Of a stretch of DNA of 64,000 bases, positions 46,780 through 58,116 are shown in pieces. The position numbers and the translations under genes were made by a program. The DNA comes from Arthrinium phaeospermum (lineage: Eukaryota > Ascomycota > Sordariomycetes > Amphisphaeriales > Apiosporaceae). The number at the start of each line of letters is the position of its first letter. Positions within the stretch are counted from its first letter, which is position 1. The notes below the pieces were generated by a model, which was not told the origin of the DNA, did not search any database, and worked only from the letters and a program-made list of their open reading frames with translations. The DNA lies in the NCBI GenBank assembly GCA_006503535.1, contig QYRS01000002.1:2170001-2234000 (forward strand), in the 5' to 3' direction.

Positions 46780-47817
46780 AGGAAGGAGGTCGGAAACGGG
46801 ACTGCGCGCTCTTGGTCGAACAGCGCAATCGTGTGGTTTTAAATGGTTCTAGCACCAAGGTAGCTCTTACCGGATGTACTAGTCAAGCCAAGGTATCAGA
46901 CATCACACAGTCGAGTCGTTAGCAAATGCTGAGTTGACAGCGGGACCAACGCGCTGGGTCCTGTAGTACCCTGTGAATTTCGTAAACGGCTTTGGCCAGA
47001 ATGGAATGGATGCCTCCATCAGAAGACCATGTCTCCGAGGCTAGTATTTTACGGACTATACATTTCGGGTGTGCCCGAAGTAGTTACTGCACCCCCTAAG
47101 CCCTGTCGGGATAGTGGGCATGCCTGGGTAATGCTTATCACAAATAAGCACTATTGATTTCCCAATGTGGAGGTGACACCTACTTATAGAAATTATACTG
47201 CAGCTTTCGTATATTGGCCTCGGCCAGACTCCGGACAGTTCGATTCAACGGTCCGCGACCTTCCCGCATGCTTCAATAATGGGCCGAGCTGAGTCTGGGC
47301 CCGCGATCTTGTTGTGTGATTTCGGGAGTCAAGGCCGGATATGGATGGACTAGTACAGCCGTTGTTCGATCATGTTGAGGGCCAGACCTGTCCATGTGAT
47401 GCTGCAACCTGATAATTAGGCCAAATGTGACCATTTTGAACCCTACACCATTGAACTATGGTGTTCAAGAATCACATCCTTCTACACCGCTAGCATGTTC
47501 CCGTGATAGTTGGCAAGGTTTACTAAACGAAGGGGGCGTTTACCTCGGCCTATGCTACCTGCCTGTTACAGTGATTACCCGTCGCTGGGTATAGGCAGCA
47601 CCACGGAAATATCCAAGGGTTGATATGGAGTTCGAGTCTAGGCCTCCGGAGATGTGGAGCAGCGCCGATACTTCTTGGACGAGCCATGACAGCTCACGGA
47701 AAAGTCGTCGCTATAAGATCCCCACCTATCTAGACACCTCCTCCAGACGCCGTTCCAAAGTCTCCCGGCCAGCAACAATCGCCGCAGGCCTGCCTCACAG
47801 TCTTTTTCGAAGCCAAG
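46780..47817. other. Shared divergent promoter region, chitinase and GH16 gene
   Basis: About 1 kb between divergent starts. No gene recognised. Co-regulation of the two polysaccharide hydrolases is possible but unproven. Confidence 0.45.
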
Positions 47818-48846
47818 ATGCAGCCTGTCGCTATTCTGGGGTACTCGTTACTATGGTGTAAGTATGCCTGCATGACTCTTAACTTTCCCTCTCTGTTCAT
47901 GTCTCTTTTGTGAAAGCACTGCTGACTTTCATCCAGACGACGACTTTCGTATTGACCGGCAGCTCCCTTACCGGAAGTGGGACGCCATCGTGGGCGGGAC
48001 AAAAGTCAATAACGAGATCCAACGGTACGACTCGGCGTACGACGTAACCCACATCCGCACCATCCTGGGCGGGCCGGCGCCGCACCGCGGCGACTCCATG
48101 TTCATCACGCCGCAGTACAAAGACGGCGAGTGGCGGTCCGCCCGCATGGAGGGCAAGGAGGCGTACTCTTGTCCCCAGGGCAAGTCGCTCATCCTGCAGG
48201 CCGAGATCCAGGTCGGGACGGCGCCGTCCGACCAGCAGGCCGGCATCTGGCCCGCCTTCTGGGCCATGGGCCAGAGCTGCCAGCGGCGGGACGGCAAGGA
48301 GGAGGTCCCGTGGCCCGAGTGCGGCGAGTGGGACATCCTCGAGACCTCGGACGGGCACGACTGGACGCTCGGCTCCATCCACTGGGGCGTCAAGAATGCC
48401 GATGGCAAGGTCGGGAAGAAGGACTGGCCCACCGCCTTTGGCGACGAGCAGGTCGCCAAGTACGGGAACAAGTATGATCATACCCAGTCGCATACGTGGG
48501 CAATCAAGGTCGACCGCACAAAGTCGAGCTGGAAAGATGAGACCATACAGTGTGAGTTGCTCAGCCTAGTACCCATCTCATACGTGGTCAGAACCGAGAG
48601 TTGCGATGATGTGGCTAACTTGCCTTGAAAGGGCTCATGGATGGCAATCAATTCTTCGAGATGAAGGGAAGCGATGTGAACGACGAGGGGCAGTGGGCAG
48701 TACTCGCTCATGAACCCTACTTTCCCATTCTCAATGTCGCCGTTGGGGGGAATTTCCCCCAGACCCAGCCGGTAAACGACAAAACCGGGACCGGCACTGA
48801 TACGGGGATGGAGGTACAGTACGTTGCGTTTTATATATCGGATTAG
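47818..48846 (+). CDS. GH16-family beta-glucanase, no visible signal peptide
   Basis: Proposed exons 47818..47857, 47937..48551 and 48632..48846 give 289 aa. The catalytic motif E-W-D-I-L-E is at about residues 144-149 (nucleophile Glu 144, acid/base Glu 149), as in the laminarinase-like GH16 group. Neighbouring blocks fit the beta-jelly-roll fold: GIWPAFWAMG before it, and PYFPILNVAVGGNFP near the C-terminus. It should hydrolyse beta-1,3 or mixed-linkage glucan. The first exon contributes only 13 codons (MQPVAILGYSLLW) and gives no convincing secretion signal, which is odd for this family. A missed upstream exon, or an enzyme acting without the classical pathway, are both possible. Divergent from the chitinase. 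Confidence 0.85.
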
Positions 48847-49139
48847 TTTATTTGATACCTCGAGCCCTTCAACTCGTCTCACAGCCCGCTGTTAAACAGC
48901 CAGCGGTTTGGCCCTTCCGTCGTGTGAACAGCTGGTGAAGCGCCACCTGCCTGCGTGCCACATGGGCACCAGCCTCAGCATGATGACCCTCACGACCCCT
49001 TAAGGGGTGGAAACACATCGTGCCAGATGCCATCCTCGAATGTGGCAGTCTCCATGTTCAGGAAAAACACCGGTAGGGTATTGAATAAGGCGCGCCACGT
49101 AATCTGGCTCCTGCCTACAAGGGAGATACAGCATTGGCA

Positions 49140-49810
49140 TTATATCAGCAACCCCGCCTGAAGATGAGGGAACCAGACTGAAATGAAATCATGGATCTCA
49201 CCGGCAGCATTTGCAATCTTGACAATGTCGATGGGGTGCTCCGCGGTATCATACTTGACCAATGCAGCAATGGCCGGCGGTTCGGACTTGAGGTGACGGT
49301 GCAAGGCCTCCTGGAACGAGTCCTTGATGGCCAACAGCTCTCCGGCCGCATAGTCCGATCCCCTTTCCCGGAGAAACTTCTTCATCCGGTCCAGGCCGCC
49401 GTAGAAAGTTTCATGCTCGTGGACGGCGGCGTCCATCAGGCCCTTTTGACCTGCGGCTTTGTCGATGCTGGGGAACAGCGCGGTTTCTTCGTAGTGGTGG
49501 TGGATCTCGACACACTCCACCCAGGCCAGACAGTACCCGACAAAGTCGGATTTGTCGGCGGGGAGCTTCAGCCGGGGCGCTTGCTGGTAAATGGAGTTGA
49601 AGCCACGGATGAAGGCGTTGTGGCTCAGAGCCATGTGCGAAGCTTCGATGGTGAAAGGGTCATCCTGAAGACTCGATTCGTCTTAGTGGGTCGAGGGTTG
49701 GGCATTAGGGATGTTTATTGATTGCTACTCACCTTGCCCGTCTCAAACCTGGGTGTACTTAACAACGACAAAGGCGCGTCTGTGTAGGCCGGAGACGTGC
49801 TGCTCGCCAT
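49140..49810 (-). CDS. Hemerythrin HHE cation-binding domain protein
   Basis: Exons 49810..49733 and 49664..49140 give 200 aa (donor gtgagt, acceptor cag). A four-helix hemerythrin-like bundle is suggested by spaced His/Glu ligands: SHMALSHN (helix 1), EIHHHYEE (helix 2), HEHETFYGGLDRM (helix 3) and HRHLKSEPPAI (helix 4). Such proteins bind a di-iron or similar metal centre and may sense or store oxygen, nitric oxide or iron. The protein has no signal or membrane segment, so it is probably cytosolic. The fungal single-domain members are poorly characterised. It lies convergent with the GH16 gene, whose stop is 293 bp away. Confidence 0.88.
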
Positions 49811-50640
49811 GGTGGGAACTCGGTTCGCTAGTTCATGTTGAAGAGAAAATTGGGTAAGTAACGAGACTCTTTCGAATTGATGAAATGAGAAGAAAATTGA
49901 AAGAGACCAAAACAGGGAGAGGTTCATTTAAGCGTATGCAGGCATAGAGACTATGACCTGATCAGGTAGAGCGTGGCTCTAGTTGGGTGACCCTGCTGGC
50001 CGGGACCGTCGAGAACTTATGCCGGCCTAGTTGTCCCGAGCCAATGACAAGCACAGGGTGTTCCAAGCCACGTTTCCTCTTTATGCCAAAGTTATGGCTA
50101 ACGACTTAGCGGAACCTTCTTTCGGTTCTTCTCGTCGTAGTGGACGCCTCGGAACAGGATGATTGGAGGATCTGAGCTGAGATTAAGTGGCAATGCATCG
50201 GGCCAGTTTCTCTGCAGCATACTCAGGCAGCGACGCTACCAACATGGCCTGTGGCTCCTGGACTGGCCTTTGTTAAGCATAATGAATGGAGGTCAAGTGC
50301 CAGAGGGCTTGTGGGCCGAATACCTCCGTTGACTGAACCAGAGTAAGGGCAGAAATAGCACACAAGATAATATTGCAATCGAGGTCCCATCAGTGGGTAG
50401 AAGATCAAATTAACTAAATCACAAGTAACTAAGAAACCAGGAGCCCTCGTTCCCCACGCCCCCATGCCTTTGAGAAGGCCACATAGTCTCAGTAGCAACA
50501 ACTACAACAACAACAGATGTACCAACTTAAAAAAAGCAGCAGGAAGTTCCTGCAATCCATGTAGATGGTCTTCCAAGCCAAGTCAGCAGTAGGTAGCGGA
50601 CAAGGGTCACGACTCCTCCTAGGTAAAAGGCTAAACTACA
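49811..50640. other. Intergenic stretch before the AT-rich island
   Basis: Promoter of the hemerythrin gene, then normal-composition sequence with no supported gene. Confidence 0.5.
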
Positions 50641-51560
50641 CTAATTTAAGAGTTTATATTTATATAAAATATTAATATTAATATAATCGATCGGTAAGGT
50701 TTAAAACTACTTAGTTAGCTTTATATAACGCCCTCTCTCCCTCCCTCCCCCTTTAAGTATTATTACGTATAGCCCGGCTTAATCTACTCGTTATCTTTTT
50801 CGTTAAACCTTTTAATTAACGCCCGGAATTAAAGGTTTTTTTAAATATTATTAAAGAAAAAGGTTTAAATTAAACTTTTAATTTTATTTATTTCGTTTCG
50901 GAATTTATTAAATAATTTAATTTATTTAATAAAGAAAGTTTCGTTATTGTCGATTATTTTTTTTAAAAAAAATTTATAATCGATAATATATATCGTAAAA
51001 ATTAATTTAAATATAAACTTCGTTATAACTTTACGTTTAATACGTTTTATATTTTTTCGAAACCTTTTTTTTTAATTTTATTTTTAAAGCTTTATAATAT
51101 CAAAATAAATAATTTCGTATTAATTATTTTCCATTTTTTCGAATAATTTATAATATATTTAACGCCGATTAATTTCGAAAATTTTTATCGCTATAATAAA
51201 TAAACGTATAAATATTTTCCGATATTAAACGATTATATAATAAATAATATATATATTATATTAAATAAAAAATTTAATTTAAATAATCGATAAAAAAAAC
51301 GAAAACAGCTTTTTATACGTAATTCGCTAAATTATTACGAATAGCGACCGGAGATAAAACCGGAATTAAAGAGGGAATTTTATAATTACCGGCCGTTATT
51401 AAACTTTTATTAATTTATAAAAGTTATAATTATTAAAATATTTTTAAAAATTTTAAAAGTATTAAGTATAATACTTTATTTTTAAATTTATTATTTTTAA
51501 AGTAACCTATTTTTTATAAGTCTTTTATTTCTACCGGGAAACTTTAATACGAATCGAAAA
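50641..51560. repeat. AT-rich island with RIP-type dinucleotide signature
   Basis: About 0.9 kb of extreme AT content between normal-composition flanks. CA and TG dinucleotides are nearly absent (a handful over roughly 700 bp by eye), while CG remains frequent (TTCG, ATCG, ACGT, CGAT). TA is very abundant. Loss of CpA/TpG with gain of TpA is the mark of repeat-induced point mutation in ascomycetes. The likely origin is a repeated element mutated beyond recognition; no coding sequence or TIR could be read. Confidence 0.8.
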
Positions 51561-51612
51561 AAAAAAGAAAGAAAGAAGGACAGGGGTTACGACATACTGA
51601 CCGAGAGAAACT

Positions 51613-51900
51613 TCAAGATTGGTTGCTCGACGCTGAAGCGTGGGCCCATGCTTGGTCGAAGTTAGCAATGGCCTCGGTAGCCTTAGCCACGTGGTAATCC
51701 TCGGCGGTCGAAGTCGAATCACGCTCAGATGCCATTCTCTCGATGACATTCCCGTGCTCGTCGATGTATCTCTTCAACATCGGTGGCTTTGCCTTGCTGA
51801 GTGGGGTTAAGCAACCGTGATACATCTTGTTTCGGGTGGTGATCTCTTACATCTTCCTTCCACCTTGCTTTTTGGTCTGTTGGCTGTAGTTTCCGGGCAT
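51613..51900 (-). CDS. Small 77-aa protein of unknown function, 2 exons
   Basis: Exons 51900..51851 and 51796..51613, with a 54-bp intron (donor gtaaga, branch CTTAAC, acceptor cag). The ATG at 51900 is in an ideal context (ATCACCATG). The product starts MPGNYSQQTKKQGGRKIKAK, has an RYIDEHGNVIERM segment and ends in a probable helix (YHVAKATEAIANFDQAWAHA). It is Lys-rich at the N-terminus with no signal or membrane segment. I do not recognise a family. The gene ends about 50 bp from the AT-rich island and its frame is undamaged. Evidence is splice logic only. Confidence 0.5.
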
Positions 51901-52913
51901 GGTGATGAGAATGAAGAACTTGAGAGGAATGGGTGCAGTTGCTCGGATCTGGTTGTTCACTTTCTGGGATTCACAGAACTCGTTGATGATTCAGACATCA
52001 TAGGTCGAGAGTCGCATTACAAGCCGTACGTTCAGCCATTTTTATCTTTCTTTTCTTCGCCAGATTCTGGCTCTGCGCATTCCAAAACCTCCGACGTTTA
52101 TTTCTTGGTGGCACTGATGTTACGACTTACACCGGGCAGAATAGCCAAATTCCGGCTGACTAATTATGCAAGTCTGCATAAAATCACAAAGCGTCCCTTT
52201 TCACAATTAAGTGTTTGCCAGATTTTGGACCGCAGGACATGGCTCCTAAATTCTGCCTCGATTGATGTGCCGAGCTCGGCGCGGAAATGGTTGGCCGCGA
52301 ACGTGACTGTGAAGGCAACGGGCTCAGTGAGGCAAAGAATGAAGCGGAAGAATGGGTGGTTGGCTTAGAATCGCCGATCAGCAAGGAAAGCCTGCATAAT
52401 GTTGCAACGCTGCTGGCCTGACCGAAACAGCGGGCGAATGAGGATGCAACATCCATAAAGGGTTGACATCACTCTGTGAAAAATTAAAGTGCCAGGCCAG
52501 AGCCTGCTGGTCAGAGTCTGGTGGTCAAAACAGGGTAGCCAAAACAGGGTGGCCAAAACCTGGTAGCCGACTCTGCCACTAGAGCCTGCTGCCTCCTAGA
52601 ATTGCCGAAATTTCAGAAGAGTAGAGTCCGAGGTTGGATAAGGCTGAATGCTCCAGACAGATGGCCCCCAAGCTTGTGTATCTATTTAGATCTCGACCCA
52701 TCGCAATGACCACCCTTATGAATCTACCTCCAGATTTATTGGAACTAAAAGAGTAACTCCACGTTTACGAACCACCTCGCATCCTATAAGTCTACCCGCG
52801 CCAGCCTTCAGAGATCTTATATTTCTTATATTTCCAGTAGCATATTCTACACTGATCAGTGGTCCTTTCAATTTGACTTCCGGACACAAGCAGACTCCTG
52901 CTCCTAGCCCACA
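51901..52913. other. Intergenic stretch with a 14-bp tandem repeat
   Basis: No gene supported. An ATG-led frame on the plus strand (51817-52368) overlaps the small gene antisense and looks non-coding. Confidence 0.45.
52520..52575 (+). repeat. 14-bp tandem repeat, four units
   Basis: Units start at 52520, 52534, 52548 and 52562 with core GGTRGYCAAAACNN; the fourth is degraded. Intergenic. Confidence 0.7.
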
Positions 52914-55867
52914 ATGGCAACTCCTGTTGGGCTTGATCCCAGCTAGGATTAGGAGACGTATAAGTCCACCATCCTCGATCTATACTGCGATAAAGGATAT
53001 CCTTTAACACGGAAGGGCGATTTCAAAATGAACCAATCTATTAACTCAATCATGAAGCATTAATATAATTTTGTGGCTAGGTTAACAACCCATTCCGGTT
53101 TATTTTGGCCCAGTATGCTGACTTGACTCCCAGCAAATGGCAATACGAGAACCAGCTAAGAAAGTGGAGCGTTACCAAGAACCTCAAGCAGGACGAATGG
53201 GTATCGCTTCTTGTGGATTATGACCGACTTGCAACTCAGAGGAAAGAAGTGCGGATCGTTATTGCGGGGACTGTCCAGACCAAGGGGAAGATCAACAAGG
53301 CGCGGCGTCGTTATTGCAAGAGCTTTCCAGGCCCATCACACTCCGACTCTCAAGGTTAGCTCACCGGAATATCGCTGAATTTTAACGACTGCTAACTATA
53401 AACAGGTAGGACTTCCATCCCCAACCGGCAAGCTTTCGTCGAGGTGAAGGAAGACGGTTCATGGAGGCGTTGCACCACAAACGACCTTACCGTGGCGTCC
53501 AACGCCACGACCACGAGCCCTGGGACTCCTGAGCCTGTGGAGGAGAGGAACTCATCAGCCGTTGTACTGTCACCTCAGCAGCGTGGGACTTCACCCATGA
53601 CTATAGGTGTGTTACATTCAATGCTTCTAGAACCTGCGCCAGAAGATTACACTATCATCCATGGAATCGATGTATCTGGTCATTCAATGCCCAGCCAAGA
53701 CTCTTACTGGGAGTCCGGAATGTTTGGAATTGACCTAGACCATATGTTGCCTTTCGAGAGCGAGTTGAGCTTCCCCGCCTCGGGCAACATCCAGTCGGAC
53801 GGGCTGAACGTCTCTGCCATGAGCCATGATCCACACCCCGACTTCACAAGTCACCATAGCCGGAACATCTATGAATCCTCGAATACAGAAGTTGGACCCG
53901 TTCAACGAAGTTTGCCAAGCCCGGAACAATATCTTGCTTTACTTCTTCGTGGAGGATCCACCGACTTCACACGTCACGATCCAGCCCTCCTTGGAGTTGT
54001 CAATACTGCCATCGCTCGATTCCAGTCATTGATTTCGGCGGATTCCATGTTCTGGCAGGAACACCTTTTATCACCGACTGGAGCAGTATTCAACTTCGAA
54101 AATAATCAGTTTACAACTCTTCTATACTCCGTGATCAACGGTCTCGCCAGTCTAGATGAAGTCCCCCGAGGCTCGATTCTACGAATGCTCAGTGGGAACG
54201 AGGGAATTTCCCAGCATTTGATCAAGCTTCTCCGGGCAGGACCGGACTCTGTGGCAAAACAAATCGCGGACAACCTACTCCGGGTTGCTATTGAATCAAA
54301 TGACGGTAAGGCGGTTGCGCTACTGCTCGAAAACATGCAGTGCAGACGAAGCATCCCTATCGATTTGAATTGCTTTAAGATCAAATCTCCGAAAGCGAAA
54401 GTTCAAAATAAACCTTTAGCTTTGGCTATTGACTTTGGCAACGAAGAGCTTATTGAGACATTATTGAACGCCGGGGCATCTCCAAACTGGCCATGCGGCG
54501 GCATCCCTGAGATGCAACTACTTCACATGGTTCTTGACGATGAATTTATGGATATCTCAGCTAAGCTACGGATTACGGAACTTCTCATGAAGCACGGTGC
54601 AGAGATCACCAAGACGGTAGTCAGCACAGCCATGGAGAGGGCTGCACAAGAGCTGCCGGTCTCCAAGGCGGTGATGGAAGCCATTTCAGACGACAGGCAT
54701 GAACACATAAATGATCACGCTGACGAGATTGTTTACCACGTTGAAAACTCGGTCGCTACGGCTACAATTCGAAAGTGGATAGACGCGTGCAAATCAACTC
54801 ACTGCGGCAAATGCGTCTCAGACGACTACAGAATGAATAAAATGTTCACTATGGCAATACGGCGAGGAAACATTGAGCTAGTTGATATCCTTGCACCGTA
54901 CGCCACATCAACAAGTGAAGCTCTTGCCGGGGCGGTCCGGAGCGGAAAGATGCAGCTGGTTTACTTCCTTATTCAAAGGGGAGCGCGTGCTGACGGGGAC
55001 CCCGTCCGAATCGACCACGACGAATTTAACACCTTTCACACCACACCCCTTGCGGAAGCAATTCGTCAAGAGGATTCCGGTTTTGTTAATGTTCTCGAGG
55101 AATATGGTGCATGGTCTCGGATCAGCGAGCCGGATCATTTTGAAATTGCAATCGCCGCCGCAGCAGAAGTCGGAAGCCTTTATTATCTCAACACGATTAT
55201 CGATCGTGCCGAACCGCAGGAGGGAAATGACCTTCTTGATGCTGTATCTAAAGCTATTGAGAACGATTATTTCGAAGTTCTTTCAGCACTACTTAACGCC
55301 GGTGCTTACAATAAAATCGTCGGTGGTATAAAAGTTCGAGGTTGTACAAACGTTCTCCTTACGGCTATGGAGAGGCGTAACAAAACAATCGTCAACGCTC
55401 TTCTAGAAACTAATTGGGGCTATATGGATTCTGCCCGTTCAGGGTCTATAATGTCACTCGCTTGTGAGTGGGGAGAAATGGACATCATTGATGACATGTA
55501 CAACATGGGGTTCTATCTGGATGAAGGGGACCACTTGACACCACTCGAGGCTGCCGTAAAGTCGCAAAACAAGGATCTGGTGGAAAAACTCTTGCAGCTC
55601 GGCGTCGATCCAGGGTCAACGCCCTCGTACAGCGGCTCATCGCCCCTTCAGCAAGCCGTCGAAACCCGAAATCATGAGATGGTGGACTACCTGTTATCCA
55701 GAGGTGCGTCACCCGCGGATATTGGAGCCTTTAAAACGGCCCAGACGGACGACATGACTGCGTTTTCAAAGCTCTGTTACGCTCTGTTGGAGACTTATCC
55801 GTCAGGGCTAAAGGGATTTGGAGGCCAACTAATTATTGAATCTATTTATACGGATAACCAAGCTTAG
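52914..55867 (+). pseudogene. Clr5-domain ankyrin-repeat gene with a stop-disrupted first exon
   Basis: The 3' part is intact: exon 53114..53354 continues into 53406..55867 (donor gttagc, acceptor cag), an open frame of about 900 codons. Exon 2 starts with the second half of a Clr5 domain (TPSKWQYENQLRKW, then KN). The first half is readable upstream from ATG 52914 (ETYKSTILDLYCDKGYPLT) but carries TAG at 52944 and 52950 and TAA at 53061. At 52950 the family has the invariant Trp, so TGG to TAG fits. Each stop needs only one C-to-T or G-to-A change, as RIP produces. The remainder has a disordered linker, then ankyrin-like repeats to the C-terminus. A shortened protein from a downstream start remains possible. 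Confidence 0.7.
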
Positions 55868-56071
55868 ATCAACTGTCTAATTCATACAAAGATCGACATA
55901 AACAGCATGGCGATCTGGGTTCCCTCAAAGGTGGCTCGTATAGACGATAAAATGAGTCTCAAGGAAATATAAACCGACTTACGAGTCAAAGGCATACACG
56001 AAAAGATGAGTCCCTTGGGGTTTGCTATAATGTATAATAGGGGCTAAGATTTACGACTGATCAGCAAATTA
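55868..56071. other. Spacer between ankyrin segments
   Basis: Stop-containing sequence in all plus frames. It probably once joined the two ankyrin segments or separated two genes. Confidence 0.4.
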
Positions 56072-56701
56072 TTGAGCTCTGGGGCTCAAGCAGACAGCCT
56101 TGCTGTAAGGTGCGGCCCATATACTCCAGACGTGGGTCTTGATAATCAAGACCAAGATTACCCAAGGCCGGGTGGTGGGTTTCGAACACCCTTGCATCTT
56201 GCGGCGGAAGTAGGGAGTATCGGGCTGATCTCTATGTTGCTCGAAAATGGCGCTGATATTAACAGGCCTGCGCGCCGGGGTGTTTTATGCACTCCTTTAC
56301 AGCGGGCTTGCGAGCTAGGCAGCTACGACACAGTCCATTTCCTCCTTCAGGAAGGAGCTGATGTTCACAGTGCTCCTGCAAAACAATACGGCGGCACAGC
56401 TTTACAACTCGCTGCCAAGAGCGGGAGCTTGAAGATATGCGAACTACTTCTTCATCTCAAAGCTGATCCACACGCCCCTGCGCCGGAGTTTGGAGGTGGC
56501 CACACAGCATTTGAATGGGCTGCCAAGGAGGGCCGATATCATATCTTACTGCTGCTGTGGAAAGAGGCTCCTCGGGAGGGATTCACGATGCAGGCCCTGC
56601 AGCGAGCCCGGGATCTTGCTGAGAGGAACGGGCAAAGAGGCTGCGTGGATATCATCGCTCACATGTTGCTCAAGTTCTCGCCGGGGCAGTTGAGTTCATG
56701 A
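56072..56701 (+). pseudogene. Ankyrin-repeat 3' fragment without an ATG at its 5' end
   Basis: An open frame of about 209 codons holds at least three ankyrin repeats (TPLHLAAEVGSIGLISMLLE, TPLQRACELGSYDTVHFLLQ, TALQLAAKSGSLKICELLLH) and a C-terminal RARDLAERNGQRGCVDIIAH. That tail is typical of the end of Clr5-ankyrin proteins. The frame opens in the middle of a repeat (LLSSGAQAD) with no ATG before repeat 1. It is therefore a 3' remnant, either of the gene just upstream, which ends 205 bp earlier, or of a second copy. An intact gene using an unseen upstream exon is possible. Confidence 0.6.
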
Positions 56702-57363
56702 AGGTGGAAGGGAATCTGAGCAATGGAAAAGTTTTGAATTCCAACTCTCGTATCTTTCATTAGGCAGACGAATTATTTGATGCCGCAGTTGTGGACTGCA
56801 ATCGTTAGTGTCTAGTCCGCTTGGTCAGGGTGTTCGGTATTTGCTTTGGTATTGGTTCGATTTCGATGGGCAGTGGTCTCATATCTCGCTCGTGTCGTGG
56901 ATCTATTGGTGGGATTGTTAGTATTTCGCCGGCGCATGGAATTGTCCTGTAATTTACCTTTCTTTGTTTATGAAATGATGACATGTTTGTATGGCCTTTT
57001 GGAATTTGAGAGGATCTTCTGATCAATGTGGTGAGACCGAGAAGATTTGGCAGGGTTGGCATCAAAAAGCTAGAGCCTCACCCAGACGTTCAGCCAGCTA
57101 GAGCACTGGACTGAGTATTTTCTTCTTAGGAACCGCATTAATCATTGACGCGCTTGATTATTTCCCAGTAAAGCTCGAGTAGTCCCATGGTCGCAACCAC
57201 AAGATTGTGCTGTACGTTGGGGAAATGCCACAGAACACGAGACACCGCTCTGCAATGCAACCTTGGCGCCATCGCAACCCCCGCCATCATGATTGCTAAC
57301 AAGAAGCGTATCAGTCTGGCTACATTGTTTGACCCAGACAGCACTGCTTTCCGCATGGTTCCC
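56702..57363. other. Intergenic 662 bp
   Basis: No gene supported. Confidence 0.5.
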
Positions 57364-58116
57364 TCACTTCCCACCTCCTGCACCCACACCCATACCCGCC
57401 CCCGCTGCGGCCCCTCCGGCACCCACCACGCTCAACCCCAGGGTCTTGTGCTCTTCGGCGTGCCGCGCCGCCATGACGCTCAGGAAGATGTTCCAACCGA
57501 AGCCGACACAGGACGCGACGAGGACGCGTGATCGCACGGGGACCCAGATGAAGTTGACGAGCCCGACAGCGGGCCAAATGGTCCAGCCGGCGCGCAGGAG
57601 GCCCCAGAGCTTGCGGCGCACCACCCCAAACACGAGCGCCAGCGTCGGCAGCCGCAGGATATTGGTGACGATCAAGAACAGCGTGATCATGAGACTCAGC
57701 GAGATGGTCTGGTCCAGGACGAGCTTGGCCGCGACGTTGCGGTAGTTGATCCTGAGGTCCCCGCTGCTGCTACCACTGCCGCCACCACTGCCGCCGCCGC
57801 CATTTCCGCCAGAGGACTCGGGGACGGCGGGCTTCTCCTCCGGGTCCCGGCCCTTTTCGAGGTTGTCGCCCGCGGTGACGGGCCGCCGCTGCTTGAAGGT
57901 GCGCGTGCGCGTGGGGAAGTGGCGCTCCAGGGCGTGGTGCCACTCGTAGCCGATGAGGGCGCCGATGAAGCCGAAGAAGGCGAACTCGAGAATGCGCTGT
58001 TTGTCCAGGGGCTCGGGGGTCCCCTCGGCGTGCCACCTGGCGGCGAGCTGCGCCGTTAGGTTTGCAGCGGCTTTGATGCAGGTGTTCTGCAGGGCCGTCG
58101 CAAGCATGGACGGCAT
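57364..58116 (-). CDS. Mpv17/PMP22-family peroxisomal or mitochondrial membrane protein
   Basis: A single exon of 250 aa. The frame extends upstream to 58140 without an ATG, so ATG 58116 (MPSMLATALQNTCIKAAANL) is used. The Mpv17/PMP22 signature is clear: RAGWTIWPAVGLVNFIWVPV followed by RSRVLVASCVGFGWNIFLSV. The earlier FGFIGALIGYEWHHALERHF corresponds to the family's GP-x-x-H-x-W-Y region. A Gly/Ser-rich insert (about residues 100-120) and a Gly/Ala-rich C-terminal tail are extra. Family members are small inner-organelle membrane proteins proposed to form channels. Localisation is not decided by sequence. Confidence 0.88.
   Translation of the reverse strand: MPSMLATALQNTCIKAAANLTAQLAARWHAEGTPEPLDKQRILEFAFFGFIGALIGYEWHHALERHFPTRTRTFKQRRPVTAGDNLEKGRDPEEKPAVPESSGGNGGGGSGGGSGSSSGDLRINYRNVAAKLVLDQTISLSLMITLFLIVTNILRLPTLALVFGVVRRKLWGLLRAGWTIWPAVGLVNFIWVPVRSRVLVASCVGFGWNIFLSVMAARHAEEHKTLGLSVVGAGGAAAGAGMGVGAGGGK

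Noticed and set aside
51817..52368. 183-codon plus-strand open frame
   Set aside because: It runs antisense through the proposed 77-aa gene and has no domain features.
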